8,359 nucleotides of DNA from Lysobacterales bacterium UBA2790 (GTDB lineage: Bacteria; Pseudomonadota; Gammaproteobacteria; Xanthomonadales; Xanthomonadaceae): contig DEHW01000046.1 in assembly GCA_002352135.1 (NCBI GenBank), forward strand, positions 23,443-31,801, in the 5' to 3' direction. Position numbers and translations under genes: made by a program. Below, piece by piece: positions 1-6,971 of this stretch (its first letter is position 1; each line of letters opens with the position of its first letter). A model generated the notes under the pieces. The model was not told where the DNA came from and made no database searches. It saw only the letters and a program-made list of their open reading frames with translations.

Positions 1-573
1 GGTGCCTTGTATCGCGCTGTGGGCCTTGCAGCCGGTTGGGCGGATCTGGATTTCTCCCACGCGGAATCGCTGGCACGCTGCGCGCTTGAAACCGTAGTCA
101 CGTTCCAGGATGGACGTCAGGGCGAAGAGCCTCGTGTGGTGGTCAATGGCATCGACGTGACGGATGAGTTGCGTACCGAAACAGCCGGCGCCGCCGCTTC
201 TGCGATCGCGGCCATTCCGGCGGTGCGTGAAGCCTTGTTCGAAAAGCAGAGGCAGTTCAGGCGTGCACCGGGTCTTGTCGCAGATGGCAGGGACATGGGC
301 ACGGTGATTTTCCCCGACGCGGCATATAAGGTCTTTCTCACCGCAAGCGCTGAGGAAAGGGCGGTTAGACGGCATAAGCAGTTGAGTGAAAAGGGACTGT
401 CCGTTAACATTGACGGTCTGTTGCGCGAAATTCGCGCACGCGATACCCGTGATGCGGAGCGCGCGATCGCCCCTTTGCGGCCAGCACAGGGCGCACTTCT
501 GCTCGATTCAACCGGTATTCCGATTGATGAAGTGGTTAAGCGCGTCGTGGGTCTGGTGACGGCGAAATCTTGA
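1..573 (+). CDS. cmk: Cytidylate kinase, 5' end missing
   Basis: Cytidylate kinase transfers phosphate from ATP to CMP or dCMP in the cytoplasm, feeding pyrimidine nucleotide and DNA precursor pools. The reading frame is open from base 1 ([11 protein letters not shown], matching the conserved region after the P-loop), so the apparent TTG start at 7 is internal. About 190 residues are visible. Some 35 N-terminal residues with the ATP-binding P-loop lie outside the window, judging from the ~225-residue family length. Family motifs seen are [13 protein letters not shown] (about visible residues 96-108), a basic stretch [12 protein letters not shown], the lid-like [16 protein letters not shown] and the C-terminal LLLDSTG. 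It lies upstream of rpsA, the same order as in E. coli and many proteobacteria, with a 198-nt gap. The identification is secure; only the N-terminus cannot be judged. Confidence 0.96.
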   Translation, partial: GALYRAVGLAAGWADLDFSHAESLARCALETVVTFQDGRQGEEPRVVVNGIDVTDELRTETAGAAASAIAAIPAVREALFEKQRQFRRAPGLVADGRDMGTVIFPDAAYKVFLTASAEERAVRRHKQLSEKGLSVNIDGLLREIRARDTRDAERAIAPLRPAQGALLLDSTGIPIDEVVKRVVGLVTAKS

Positions 574-607
574 GCGTGGCGTGACAACAGCAAGAGTTTG
601 AGTCAAA

Positions 608-626
608 GGGCTGCGCCTGCGCGCCC
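608..626 (+). promoter_or_regulatory. GC-rich hairpin in cmk-rpsA gap
   Basis: GGGC then, after one bulged T, GCG pairs with CGC-GCCC around a CCTG tetraloop, giving 7 base pairs. No T-tract follows, so it is not a convincing terminator. It may be an outer element of the rpsA 5' UTR or an mRNA-stabilising structure at the cmk 3' end. The role is unknown. Confidence 0.3.
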
Positions 627-667
627 AACGGTGTTCTCGTCGCGATTTTGCGTGACGTTGACAAGGC

Positions 668-771
668 CCTCCTGAGGGACTCGGGAGGTTTTTAATTGGT
701 GCCTTTGATGGGCGCCACACAGAAGGTGGGTCGTTTCTGCGACCCGTGTGTTCAACCTGGAACTCAATCCA
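668..771 (+). promoter_or_regulatory. Structured rpsA leader, probable S1 autoregulatory region
   Basis: Three consecutive hairpins precede the rpsA start. Hairpin I pairs CCTCCTGA (668-675) with TCGGGAGG (681-688), 8 bp with one G-T pair. Hairpin II pairs GGTGCC (698-703) with GGCGCC (711-716). Hairpin III pairs GGGTCG (728-733) with CGACCC (740-745) and is extended by ACAC (717-720) with GTGT (746-749). An AT-rich linker, TTTTTAATT (689-697), separates I from II. The ATG at 772 has only a weak GGAA (759-762) in place of a Shine-Dalgarno sequence. In E. coli and relatives the rpsA leader is likewise built of hairpins separated by A/U-rich strands with a non-consensus SD, and S1 represses its own translation there. 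The same mechanism is inferred here. Hairpin I plus its T-run also resembles an intrinsic terminator, so attenuation is an alternative. Confidence 0.6.
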
Positions 772-2445
772 ATGACCGAAAGTTTTGCTGAACTGTTCGA
801 GCAGAGCGAAAAGCTCTCCAAGCTCAAGCCTGGCGCCATCGTGCTCGGCGTCATCGTCGAAATTCGCTCCGATGTGGTGGTGATCAATGCCGGACTGAAG
901 TCCGAAGGCATCGTGCCGCTTGAGCAGTTCAAGAACGACGACGGCACCTATTCCATTTCCGTGGGTGATGAAGTCAAAGTCGCACTCGATTCGCTCGAGA
1001 ATGGCTTTGGCGAAACCGTGCTCTCGCGCGAGAAAGCCAAGCGCTCTCTGGTGTGGGACGAACTCGAAGAAGCCCTGGAAGCCAACGCCACGATCACCGG
1101 CCGCATCAGCGGTAAGGTCAAGGGCGGTTTCACTGTCGACATCAAGGACGTTCGCGCGTTCCTGCCAGGTTCCCTGGTCGATGTGCGCCCTGTGCGCGAC
1201 CCGATCTATCTGGAAGGCAAGGATGTCGAGTTCAAGATCATCAAACTCGACCGCAAGCGCAACAACGTGGTCGTGTCGCGCCGCGCTGTGGTTGAGAGCG
1301 AGCACTCGGAAGAGCGCGAGCAGATGCTCGACCGCCTGCAGGAAGGTGCAGTGGTCAAGGGTACAGTCAAGAACCTTACCGACTACGGCGCGTTCGTTGA
1401 TCTGGGCGGCATCGATGGTCTGTTGCACATCACCGACATGGCGTGGAAGCGCGTACGTCATCCGTCCGAAGTGGTCAACGTCGGCGACGAGCTGGATGTT
1501 CGCGTGCTCAAGTTCGACCGCGAGCGCAATCGCGTTTCGCTGGGCCTCAAGCAGTTGGGCGAGGATCCGTGGGACAACATCGCACGTCGTTATCCGGCTG
1601 GCTCGCGCATCGTCGGCAAGGTCAGCAATGTCACCGACTACGGTTGCTTTGTCGAGATCGAAGCGGGCGTCGAAGGCTTGGTCCATGTGTCCGAAATGGA
1701 CTGGACCAACAAGAACGTCAACCCGGGCAAGATGGTCCAGGTGGGCGACGAAGCCGAAGTCATGGTGCTGGATGTCGATGAAGAGCGTCGCCGCATTTCG
1801 TTGGGCATGAAGCAGTGCACGTCGAATCCGTGGGAAGCCTTCGCTGCCATGCACAAGAAGGGCGACAAGGTGTCCGGCCAGATCAAGTCGATCACCGATT
1901 TCGGTATCTTCATCGGTCTGGATGGCGGCATCGACGGTCTGGTGCACCTGTCCGACATTTCCTGGAACGCGACTGGCGAAGACATCGTCCGCAACTTCAA
2001 GAAGGGTGAGAACCTGGAAGCCGTTGTGTTGGCGGTCGACCCGGAACGCGAACGCATTTCGTTGGGCATCAAGCAGCTCGAACAGGATCCGTTCGGTCAG
2101 TACATGGCCGCCAATCCGAAGGGCAGCATCCTGACGGGTACGGTGCGTGAAGTGGACGCGCGTGGTGCCACCATCGATCTGGCTGACGGTATCGAAGGTT
2201 ACTTGCGCGCTTCCGACATCGCCAAAGAACGCATCGAAGACGCAACCCAGCATCTGAAGGTGGGTGATTCGGTCGAAGCGAAGTTCATTGGCATGGATCG
2301 CAAGGGCCGTACCCTGCAATTGTCGATTCGCGCCAAGGAAGAAGCGGACCTGCAGGATGTGCTGGACGAATACCAGAGCGCATCCGGCGGCACCACCAAG
2401 CTCGGTGCCTTGTTGCGTGAGCAGATGAGCGGCAAGTCAGAGTAA
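772..2445 (+). CDS. rpsA: 30S ribosomal protein S1
   Basis: S1 binds mRNA on the 30S subunit, unfolds structured 5' regions and supports initiation on messages with weak Shine-Dalgarno sites. The product is 557 residues, the same length as E. coli S1. It starts [11 protein letters not shown], the typical N-terminal ribosome-anchoring segment, which decides for the ATG at 772 over the in-frame GTG at 748. Six S1 (OB-fold) domains are spaced at about residues 20-87, 105-171, 192-260, 277-347, 364-434 and 451-520. Domains 3-5 have the clearest cores ([27 protein letters not shown]) and end in ISLG/VSLG-x-KQ. Codon choice is strongly biased toward C-ending codons, as expected for a highly expressed gene. 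It probably shares transcripts with cmk and ends at the strong terminator just downstream. Confidence 0.98.
   Translation: MTESFAELFEQSEKLSKLKPGAIVLGVIVEIRSDVVVINAGLKSEGIVPLEQFKNDDGTYSISVGDEVKVALDSLENGFGETVLSREKAKRSLVWDELEEALEANATITGRISGKVKGGFTVDIKDVRAFLPGSLVDVRPVRDPIYLEGKDVEFKIIKLDRKRNNVVVSRRAVVESEHSEEREQMLDRLQEGAVVKGTVKNLTDYGAFVDLGGIDGLLHITDMAWKRVRHPSEVVNVGDELDVRVLKFDRERNRVSLGLKQLGEDPWDNIARRYPAGSRIVGKVSNVTDYGCFVEIEAGVEGLVHVSEMDWTNKNVNPGKMVQVGDEAEVMVLDVDEERRRISLGMKQCTSNPWEAFAAMHKKGDKVSGQIKSITDFGIFIGLDGGIDGLVHLSDISWNATGEDIVRNFKKGENLEAVVLAVDPERERISLGIKQLEQDPFGQYMAANPKGSILTGTVREVDARGATIDLADGIEGYLRASDIAKERIEDATQHLKVGDSVEAKFIGMDRKGRTLQLSIRAKEEADLQDVLDEYQSASGGTTKLGALLREQMSGKSE
1792..2076 (+). repeat. 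Near-identical 24-nt repeat in two S1 domains
   Basis: The segments 1792-1815 and 2053-2076 differ at one base in 24. Both encode RISLG(M/I)KQ at the end of S1 domains 4 and 5. A more diverged copy (RVSLGLKQ) lies at 1530-1553 at the end of domain 3. This is intragenic repetition from duplicated domains, not a mobile repeat. Confidence 0.7.
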
Positions 2446-2454
2446 AGCGTTACC

Positions 2455-2488
2455 GACCACCGACGCCTTGTGCGTCGGTGGTCTTTTT
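2455..2488 (+). terminator. Strong intrinsic terminator after rpsA
   Basis: A perfect 12-bp stem, GACCACCGACGC (2455-2466) with GCGTCGGTGGTC (2472-2483), closes a CTTGT loop and is followed directly by TTTTT (2484-2488). It begins 9 nt after the rpsA stop codon and should end most cmk-rpsA transcription. ihfB would then depend mainly on its own promoter. Confidence 0.95.
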
Positions 2489-2501
2489 GTGCGGTTTTGT
2501 C

Positions 2502-2529
2502 TTGCCGCGTTTGTCCAGCTTCGTATAAA
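2502..2529 (+). promoter_or_regulatory. Candidate sigma70 promoter for ihfB
   Basis: TTGCCG (2502-2507) and TATAAA (2524-2529) form a -35/-10 pair with a 16-bp spacer, lying between the rpsA terminator and the ihfB start. A start site about 7 nt past the -10 would be near 2536, only 3-5 nt before the ATG at 2540. The message would be nearly leaderless, which fits the poor Shine-Dalgarno match. No transcript data are available, so this is a sequence-only call. Confidence 0.6.
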
Positions 2530-2540
2530 TCAAGTAGATA
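2528..2540 (+). promoter_or_regulatory. Possible IHF box over the ihfB start
   Basis: AATCAA-GTAG-ATA matches the IHF consensus WATCAANNNNTTR except for one base (A for the first T of TTR). It overlaps the -10 element and touches the start codon, a position suited to repression. IHF genes are autoregulated in E. coli. The motif is short and degenerate, so a chance match is quite possible. Confidence 0.25.
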
Positions 2541-2839
2541 TGACCAAGTCCGAGCTCATAGAACTTCTGGCACGCAAGCAGGCGCACCTCAAAGCGGAGG
2601 ATGTGGACCTTGCGGTTAAGGCGGTTCTTGAGCAGATGAGTTCCGCGTTGGCGAGCGGAGACCGTATCGAAATTCGCGGATTCGGGAGTTTCTCGCTTCA
2701 CTTCCGTCCTGCGCGCGTTGGTCGCAATCCAAAGACCGGTGACTCGGTGACGCTGTCAGGCAAGTACGTGCCGCATTTCAAACCTGGCAAGGAACTCCGT
2801 GAACGCGTCAACTCGGTGGAGATTCAGGATGCATCCTGA
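2540..2839 (+). CDS. ihfB: Integration host factor subunit beta
   Basis: IHF beta pairs with IHF alpha to form a sequence-specific DNA-bending protein used in transcription, replication and recombination. The 99-residue product begins [14 protein letters not shown], which is typical of the beta subunit and fixes the ATG at 2540; upstream in-frame codons would run through the terminator. The beta-arm shows [28 protein letters not shown] (residues 40-67, given here in family order), with the intercalating proline at Pro64 in RNPKTG. The C-terminal [17 protein letters not shown] (75-91) is also standard. E. coli IHF beta has 94 residues, so this one carries a slightly longer tail. It lies directly downstream of rpsA, as in most gammaproteobacteria. 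lapB follows 71 nt downstream with no obvious terminator between, so co-transcription is likely. Confidence 0.97.
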   Translation: MTKSELIELLARKQAHLKAEDVDLAVKAVLEQMSSALASGDRIEIRGFGSFSLHFRPARVGRNPKTGDSVTLSGKYVPHFKPGKELRERVNSVEIQDAS

Positions 2840-2899
2840 GTCGAGGTGCGGAATCACCATCCGCGCTACCTAGTGGCTTGTGATCTCTTGGCGATTGCT

Positions 2900-2904
2900 G
2901 AGGA
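2900..2904 (+). promoter_or_regulatory. Ribosome binding site deciding the lapB GTG start
   Basis: GAGGA lies 6 nt upstream of the GTG at 2911, an ideal spacing. It supports GTG as the lapB start; the first in-frame ATG, at 3010, would remove the membrane anchor. Confidence 0.75.
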
Positions 2905-2910
2905 CCTGTC

Positions 2911-4095
2911 GTGGAAGAACTGAGCCTGCTGTTCCTGTTGCTGCCGGTGGCGGCGCTGTCCGGTTGGTGGACAGGGCGACGTGCAGCGCTTCGCAGCGGC
3001 GGGCGTCGAATGACACGCTTGTCCAGCAGCTACTTTCGTGGCCTGAATTACCTGCTCAACGAACAGCCGGACAAGGCTATTGAAGTTTTCCTGCAGATTG
3101 CCGATATCGACCGCGATACCGTCGAGACCCATTTTGCGCTGGGGAACCTGTTTCGCCGCCGTGGCGAAGTTGAGCGCGCGATTCGCATTCACCAGAATCT
3201 GATCGAGCGATCCAGTCTCAGTGACGAGCACCGGACGCTTGCGCTGCTTGAACTTGGCGAAGACTACATGCGGGCCGGATTGTTGGACCGGGCCGAAATC
3301 CTGTTTTCCGATCTTGTCAAGGAAGGTACTCTCGCGCCGAAGGCGCTGCGCCATCTGATTTCCATTTACCAGCAGGAGCGGGATTGGGAGAACGCCATCG
3401 CGCATGCTGGAAAGCTGGAGCGTGCAACGGGCGAACCGATGGGGCGACTGATTGCGCAGTTCGAGTGCGAGATCGCTGAGCAGCAAATAGCGGTGGGGAA
3501 CTGGGCAACCGCGAGAGTGCATCTGCGAAATGCCTTTGGTCACGAGGCCAACTCCATTCGCGCAGGACTGATTGAAGCAAGATTGGCGATGGCGAACGGC
3601 GACGACGTGGCAGCCATGCGGTCGTATGAGCGAGTCGCTCGCCACGAACCTGATATTTTCATCGAGGTCATGCGGCCTTTGTTGGACCTCTATGAGCGAC
3701 TGGGGGAGCGTGACCGGGCACACGATTTTCTTCGCGAGATGATTGATCGATACGCGGGCGTCGCGCCGCTACTCGCGAAGGCGAGGATGATCCAACAGGA
3801 ACTTGGTGCGAAAGCTGCGGGTGAGTTCTTGCTATCCGAGTTGTTGGAACGGCCATCAATCAAAGGGCAAAGCGCGCTGATCTCGCTGTGCATGAGTGAG
3901 GATGCCTCTGTGTCGCCGGAACAGGCTCAAAGGCTGCTGACCGGACTCGGCCAGATCAATCAGCGTCTTGTGTCCAGTTCGCCAACTTATCGATGCAACC
4001 GGTGCGGTTTCGCGGCGCGTGCGCACCATTGGCAATGTCCTAGCTGCAAAAGTTGGGCGAGTATCAAGCCAATCCATAACGCGGCCGGTGAATGA
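2911..4095 (+). CDS. lapB: Lipopolysaccharide assembly protein B (LapB/YciM)
   Basis: LapB is an inner-membrane-anchored protein with its TPR body in the cytoplasm. In E. coli it works with the protease FtsH to control LpxC levels and hence lipid A synthesis, and it helps LPS assembly. The product has 394 residues (E. coli 389). Residues about 4-20 form the N-terminal membrane helix (LLFLLLPVAALSGWW), followed by a basic TGRR stop. TPR-type helices fill about residues 40-340, with the well-conserved THFALGNLFRRRGEVERAIR in the first repeats. The C-terminal rubredoxin-like metal site has Cys362, Cys365, Cys376 and Cys379 (CNRC and CPSC), ending in WASIKPI as in E. coli. It starts with GTG behind a good RBS. 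The stop overlaps the next gene's ATG. The small partner gene lapA, which sits just upstream in E. coli, is missing here. Confidence 0.96.
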   Translation: MEELSLLFLLLPVAALSGWWTGRRAALRSGGRRMTRLSSSYFRGLNYLLNEQPDKAIEVFLQIADIDRDTVETHFALGNLFRRRGEVERAIRIHQNLIERSSLSDEHRTLALLELGEDYMRAGLLDRAEILFSDLVKEGTLAPKALRHLISIYQQERDWENAIAHAGKLERATGEPMGRLIAQFECEIAEQQIAVGNWATARVHLRNAFGHEANSIRAGLIEARLAMANGDDVAAMRSYERVARHEPDIFIEVMRPLLDLYERLGERDRAHDFLREMIDRYAGVAPLLAKARMIQQELGAKAAGEFLLSELLERPSIKGQSALISLCMSEDASVSPEQAQRLLTGLGQINQRLVSSSPTYRCNRCGFAARAHHWQCPSCKSWASIKPIHNAAGE

Positions 4096-5102
4096 CGATG
4101 TCGAATGCCCTGTCCGCGCCGCTTACAGCGTCGGCAATGGCGTTCCTTGTGTCGTCACTGCTGACGGCTGGCGTGCTGAACTACGCGCGTCGAGTCCATC
4201 TCGTTGATCAGCCTGGTTACCGCCGATCACACATGTTGCCGACGCCTAGAGGTGGAGGATTGGCCTTTGTTGTTGTGCAGTTGTGTTTCGTCGTCTGGGC
4301 GGTGATTCAGGGCAGCCCATGGCTCGGCTTGCTGCTGGGCTTGGGCGCGGTCGCGTTCATCGGATTTGTCGACGATCATCATCCACTGACGGCGCGCTTG
4401 CGGCTACTCGTTCATCTGCTGGGAGCGGGACTGACCTTGGGGCTGCTTGGTTCGCCCTGGTTGTCCTTGACTTGTGTGGCTGTGGCTGTCGTTTGGATCG
4501 TCGCAATGACCAATGCCTGGAACTTCATGGATGGCATCAATGGCATTGCCAGCGTGAACGCGATGGTGGCTTTCCTCGCCTACGGGTTGGTGGGATGGAT
4601 TGACGGGCGGACAGATGTGTCGACTCTTTCGCTGATCGCTCTTGGCGCGACCGCAGGATTCGTGCCGTTCAATTTTCCTCGCGCTCAATTATTCATGGGT
4701 GACGTGGGGAGTGGTTCGCTGGGCTTCCTGCTTGCAGCCAATGTCTTTCTGCTCTGGAATGGCGACGTCTCGTCTGTGCCTGTCTTGCTTTTTCCTGTTC
4801 TTGGCATGGTCGCGGATGCGGGGCTGACCTTGGCGTTTCGTGTCTTGTCTGGACGCCGTTGGTACGTTGCGCATCGCGAACACCTCTACCAGTGGATGGT
4901 TCGCAGTGGTTATTCTCATGCGCAGGTCGTGATGGCCTTTGTCGGGTTCAGCTTGGTGGTCGCCTTACCTCATATGCTCGTCGCGTGGCACATTCCATCG
5001 CTGTCGTTTCCGGCCTTGATTTCAGCAATGCTCATCGCAAGTGGACTGTGGTTTGGCGGCAAGCGACACTGTCTGGCGCGCCTTCGGTGCCGACCAACAT
5101 GA
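4092..5102 (+). CDS. WbpL/WecA-type undecaprenyl-phosphate sugar-1-phosphate transferase
   Basis: This is a polytopic inner-membrane enzyme of the MraY/WecA (glycosyltransferase 4) family. It moves an N-acetyl-hexosamine-1-phosphate from a UDP-sugar to undecaprenyl phosphate, the first step of O-antigen or other surface glycan synthesis. The 336-residue protein is almost entirely hydrophobic helices. Family motifs are present in order: HMLPTPRGGG near residue 47, the Mg-binding Asp94-Asp95 in FVDDHHPLTARLRLL, NAWNFMDGING (141-151, Asp147), FMGDVGSG (201-208, Asp204) and HREHLYQ (261-267). Length and the WbpM partner point to the WbpL branch rather than MraY; the donor sugar (FucNAc, QuiNAc or GlcNAc) cannot be read from sequence. 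ATG 4092 overlaps the lapB stop (ATGA) and a second ATG lies at 4098. No Shine-Dalgarno is evident, so coupling to lapB translation is likely. Confidence 0.9.
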   Translation: MTMSNALSAPLTASAMAFLVSSLLTAGVLNYARRVHLVDQPGYRRSHMLPTPRGGGLAFVVVQLCFVVWAVIQGSPWLGLLLGLGAVAFIGFVDDHHPLTARLRLLVHLLGAGLTLGLLGSPWLSLTCVAVAVVWIVAMTNAWNFMDGINGIASVNAMVAFLAYGLVGWIDGRTDVSTLSLIALGATAGFVPFNFPRAQLFMGDVGSGSLGFLLAANVFLLWNGDVSSVPVLLFPVLGMVADAGLTLAFRVLSGRRWYVAHREHLYQWMVRSGYSHAQVVMAFVGFSLVVALPHMLVAWHIPSLSFPALISAMLIASGLWFGGKRHCLARLRCRPT

Positions 5103-6970
5103 CCAAGCGCGTGGCTCGTCTGATCGGATCGATCCACCCACGACTTGCCGTCGTGTTGCATGACCTTCTAATGGTTTGGATGTCTTGGCTTCTTGCGGTG
5201 AGGTTGCGCTACAGCTTTGTCGCGCATCCGCCCGACTTTGAGTGGATTCCACTTGAATTGTGGGTCGTGCTGATTGCACAAGGCGTCGTGCTTTGGTGGA
5301 CCGGCCTCTACCGAGGGCTGTGGCGCTTTGCCAGCTTGCCGGACCTTTGGAACATTGCCCGCGCAGCCTTGCTGGGCACCATGGCGATATTCGGTGGCTT
5401 GTTCCTGTTCAATCGCTTGGAAGGCGTTCCCCGATCAGTGCTTGTCACTTACCCGGTCGTCCTGGTCTTTACTCTTGGCGCTCCGCGGTGGTTCTATCGC
5501 TACTGGAAGGACAGTCGGTACGGAAGTTTGCCTCGTGTCAGCATCAGTGCAGTGCGCGTGCTCATTCTTGGCGCTGGTCGGGCGGGCGAGGCCTTGGCCC
5601 GGGATCTGCGGCGCCAAGGTCACTATCGCCCGGTCGGCTTTATCGACGACAACCGGGCCCTACGCGGAGCAAAGGTGCACGGCATTCCGGTGTTGGGTGA
5701 GTTGAGCCAGCTGCAGGCACTCTCGAAGGAGGTTGCTGCCGAAATGCTGTTGATTGCGATGCCATCGGCAAACAATCAGCAGATGCAGCGGGTCGTCGAG
5801 CATTGTGAGAGCACGGGACTTCCCTTCAGAACGGTTCCTCGCTTGCAGGACATCATTGACGGTCGACTCAACTTCAATCAGTTGAAAGAGGTCGCGATTG
5901 AGGACCTGTTGGGGCGCGATCCGGTCAGTTTGGATTGGACGGCCATCCGAACCGGCTTGAACGGAAAGCGTGTGCTGGTCAGCGGCGGTGGTGGATCGAT
6001 CGGCTCCGAACTCTGCCGCCAGGTGGCAAGACTCGGTGTCGACACGTTGATCATCGTTGAGCTGAGTGAGTTCAACCTGTATCGGGTGGATCAGGAGCTG
6101 CGTTCCGAGTTTCCAAGCCTGACGCTGCATAGTGTGCTGGGTGATTGCGGAGATCGCCCCTTGATCGAGCAGGTCCTCCGCGAGCATTCGCCACAGATTG
6201 TTTTCCATGCGGCGGCGTACAAACACGTTCCACTGCTTGAGCGACAATCCCGCCAAGCGGTACGCAACAATGTATTGGCGACCCAATCTTTCGCGCAGGC
6301 GGCGCATGCTCACGGCGTCTCTGCTTTTCTGCTGATTTCCAGTGATAAGGCGGTCAATCCCGCCAATGTCATGGGGGCCACCAAGCGCGTAGCAGAAATG
6401 ATCTGCCAGCGCCTGGCGCAACGTGGCGGGACGCGGTTCCTGACGGTCCGTTTTGGAAACGTGCTCGATTCGGCAGGCAGTGTTGTGCCGTTGTTTCGTG
6501 AGCAGATCCAGCGGGGAGGTCCTGTCACGGTGACACACCCGGACATCACGCGCTATTTCATGACCATTCCTGAGGCCTGTCAGCTCATCCTGCAAGCGCT
6601 GTCCTTGGGTGAAGGTGATGAGGTGTTCGCTCTGGATATGGGCGAGCCCGTCCCGATTCGCTACCTGGCTGAACAGATGATTCGATTGACTGGGAAGCAG
6701 CCTGGTAGGGACATCCAGATCGCCTACACCGGTCTTCGTCCGGGTGAGAAGCTCTATGAAGAGCTATTCCACGAACTGGAAGGCTACCGACCGACGAGTC
6801 ATAGCAAAATCATGCAGGCCAGTCATCGCCTGCCGGATTTTGGTCTGGACGAGGCACTTGCAGAGATGAAGCACGCTTGCGACGAGGTCGACAATGCGAA
6901 GCTGACTATCCTGCTTGGAAGACTGGTCCCCGAGTTCCAGCAAACCAAAATTGACGAGGCTGCCGAATAA
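5099..6970 (+). CDS. wbpM: WbpM/CapD-type UDP-GlcNAc 4,6-dehydratase
   Basis: WbpM-type enzymes convert UDP-GlcNAc to a 4-keto-6-deoxy sugar nucleotide, the precursor of FucNAc and QuiNAc in O-antigens. From ATG 5099 the product has 623 residues (Pseudomonas WbpM about 665). Four membrane helices lie at roughly residues 14-34, 52-70, 86-104 and 113-129. A first Rossmann-like CoA-binding-type domain has GAGRAG at 158-163. The catalytic SDR domain has NAD-binding GGGGSIG at 296-302 and the active-site stretch SSDKA (414-418), Met425 and Lys429. The Met in place of the usual SDR tyrosine is normal for this large membrane subgroup. RFGNVLDSAGSVVP and GLRPGEKLYEELF are further family signatures. 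The ATGA overlap with the preceding stop and lack of a Shine-Dalgarno indicate coupled translation. The frame is open upstream to 4859, but that lies inside the wbpL-like gene. Confidence 0.93.
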   Translation: MTKRVARLIGSIHPRLAVVLHDLLMVWMSWLLAVRLRYSFVAHPPDFEWIPLELWVVLIAQGVVLWWTGLYRGLWRFASLPDLWNIARAALLGTMAIFGGLFLFNRLEGVPRSVLVTYPVVLVFTLGAPRWFYRYWKDSRYGSLPRVSISAVRVLILGAGRAGEALARDLRRQGHYRPVGFIDDNRALRGAKVHGIPVLGELSQLQALSKEVAAEMLLIAMPSANNQQMQRVVEHCESTGLPFRTVPRLQDIIDGRLNFNQLKEVAIEDLLGRDPVSLDWTAIRTGLNGKRVLVSGGGGSIGSELCRQVARLGVDTLIIVELSEFNLYRVDQELRSEFPSLTLHSVLGDCGDRPLIEQVLREHSPQIVFHAAAYKHVPLLERQSRQAVRNNVLATQSFAQAAHAHGVSAFLLISSDKAVNPANVMGATKRVAEMICQRLAQRGGTRFLTVRFGNVLDSAGSVVPLFREQIQRGGPVTVTHPDITRYFMTIPEACQLILQALSLGEGDEVFALDMGEPVPIRYLAEQMIRLTGKQPGRDIQIAYTGLRPGEKLYEELFHELEGYRPTSHSKIMQASHRLPDFGLDEALAEMKHACDEVDNAKLTILLGRLVPEFQQTKIDEAAE

Positions 6971-6971
6971 C

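Noticed and set aside
658..663. Perfect TTGACA -35 box upstream of rpsA
   Set aside because: No -10 lies at 15-19 bp (the bases there are GC-rich and within hairpin I); the nearest AT-rich hexamer is about 27 bp away.
748..771. Upstream GTG start for rpsA
   Set aside because: It would add 8 residues not seen in S1 proteins. [11 protein letters not shown] from 772 matches the family N-terminus and gives the standard 557 residues.
508..2319. A 603-codon open frame on the minus strand across rpsA
   Set aside because: It is antisense to rpsA, whose strong C-ending codon bias keeps that frame free of stops. The translation has no recognisable domain, and rpsA is certain.
2468..2539. Upstream extension of ihfB
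   Set aside because: It begins inside the terminator stem and precedes the promoter; the IHF beta family starts at MTKSEL.
2866..3723. 285-codon minus-strand frame across lapB
   Set aside because: A shadow of lapB on the opposite strand with no recognisable product.
4859..5098. N-terminal extension of wbpM
   Set aside because: It lies entirely within the wbpL-like gene in another frame and encodes no plausible domain; ATG 5099 with an ATGA overlap fits better.
5660..6595. 311-codon minus-strand frame within wbpM
   Set aside because: It is antisense to a clearly identified gene with intact motifs; no RBS or family signature was seen.
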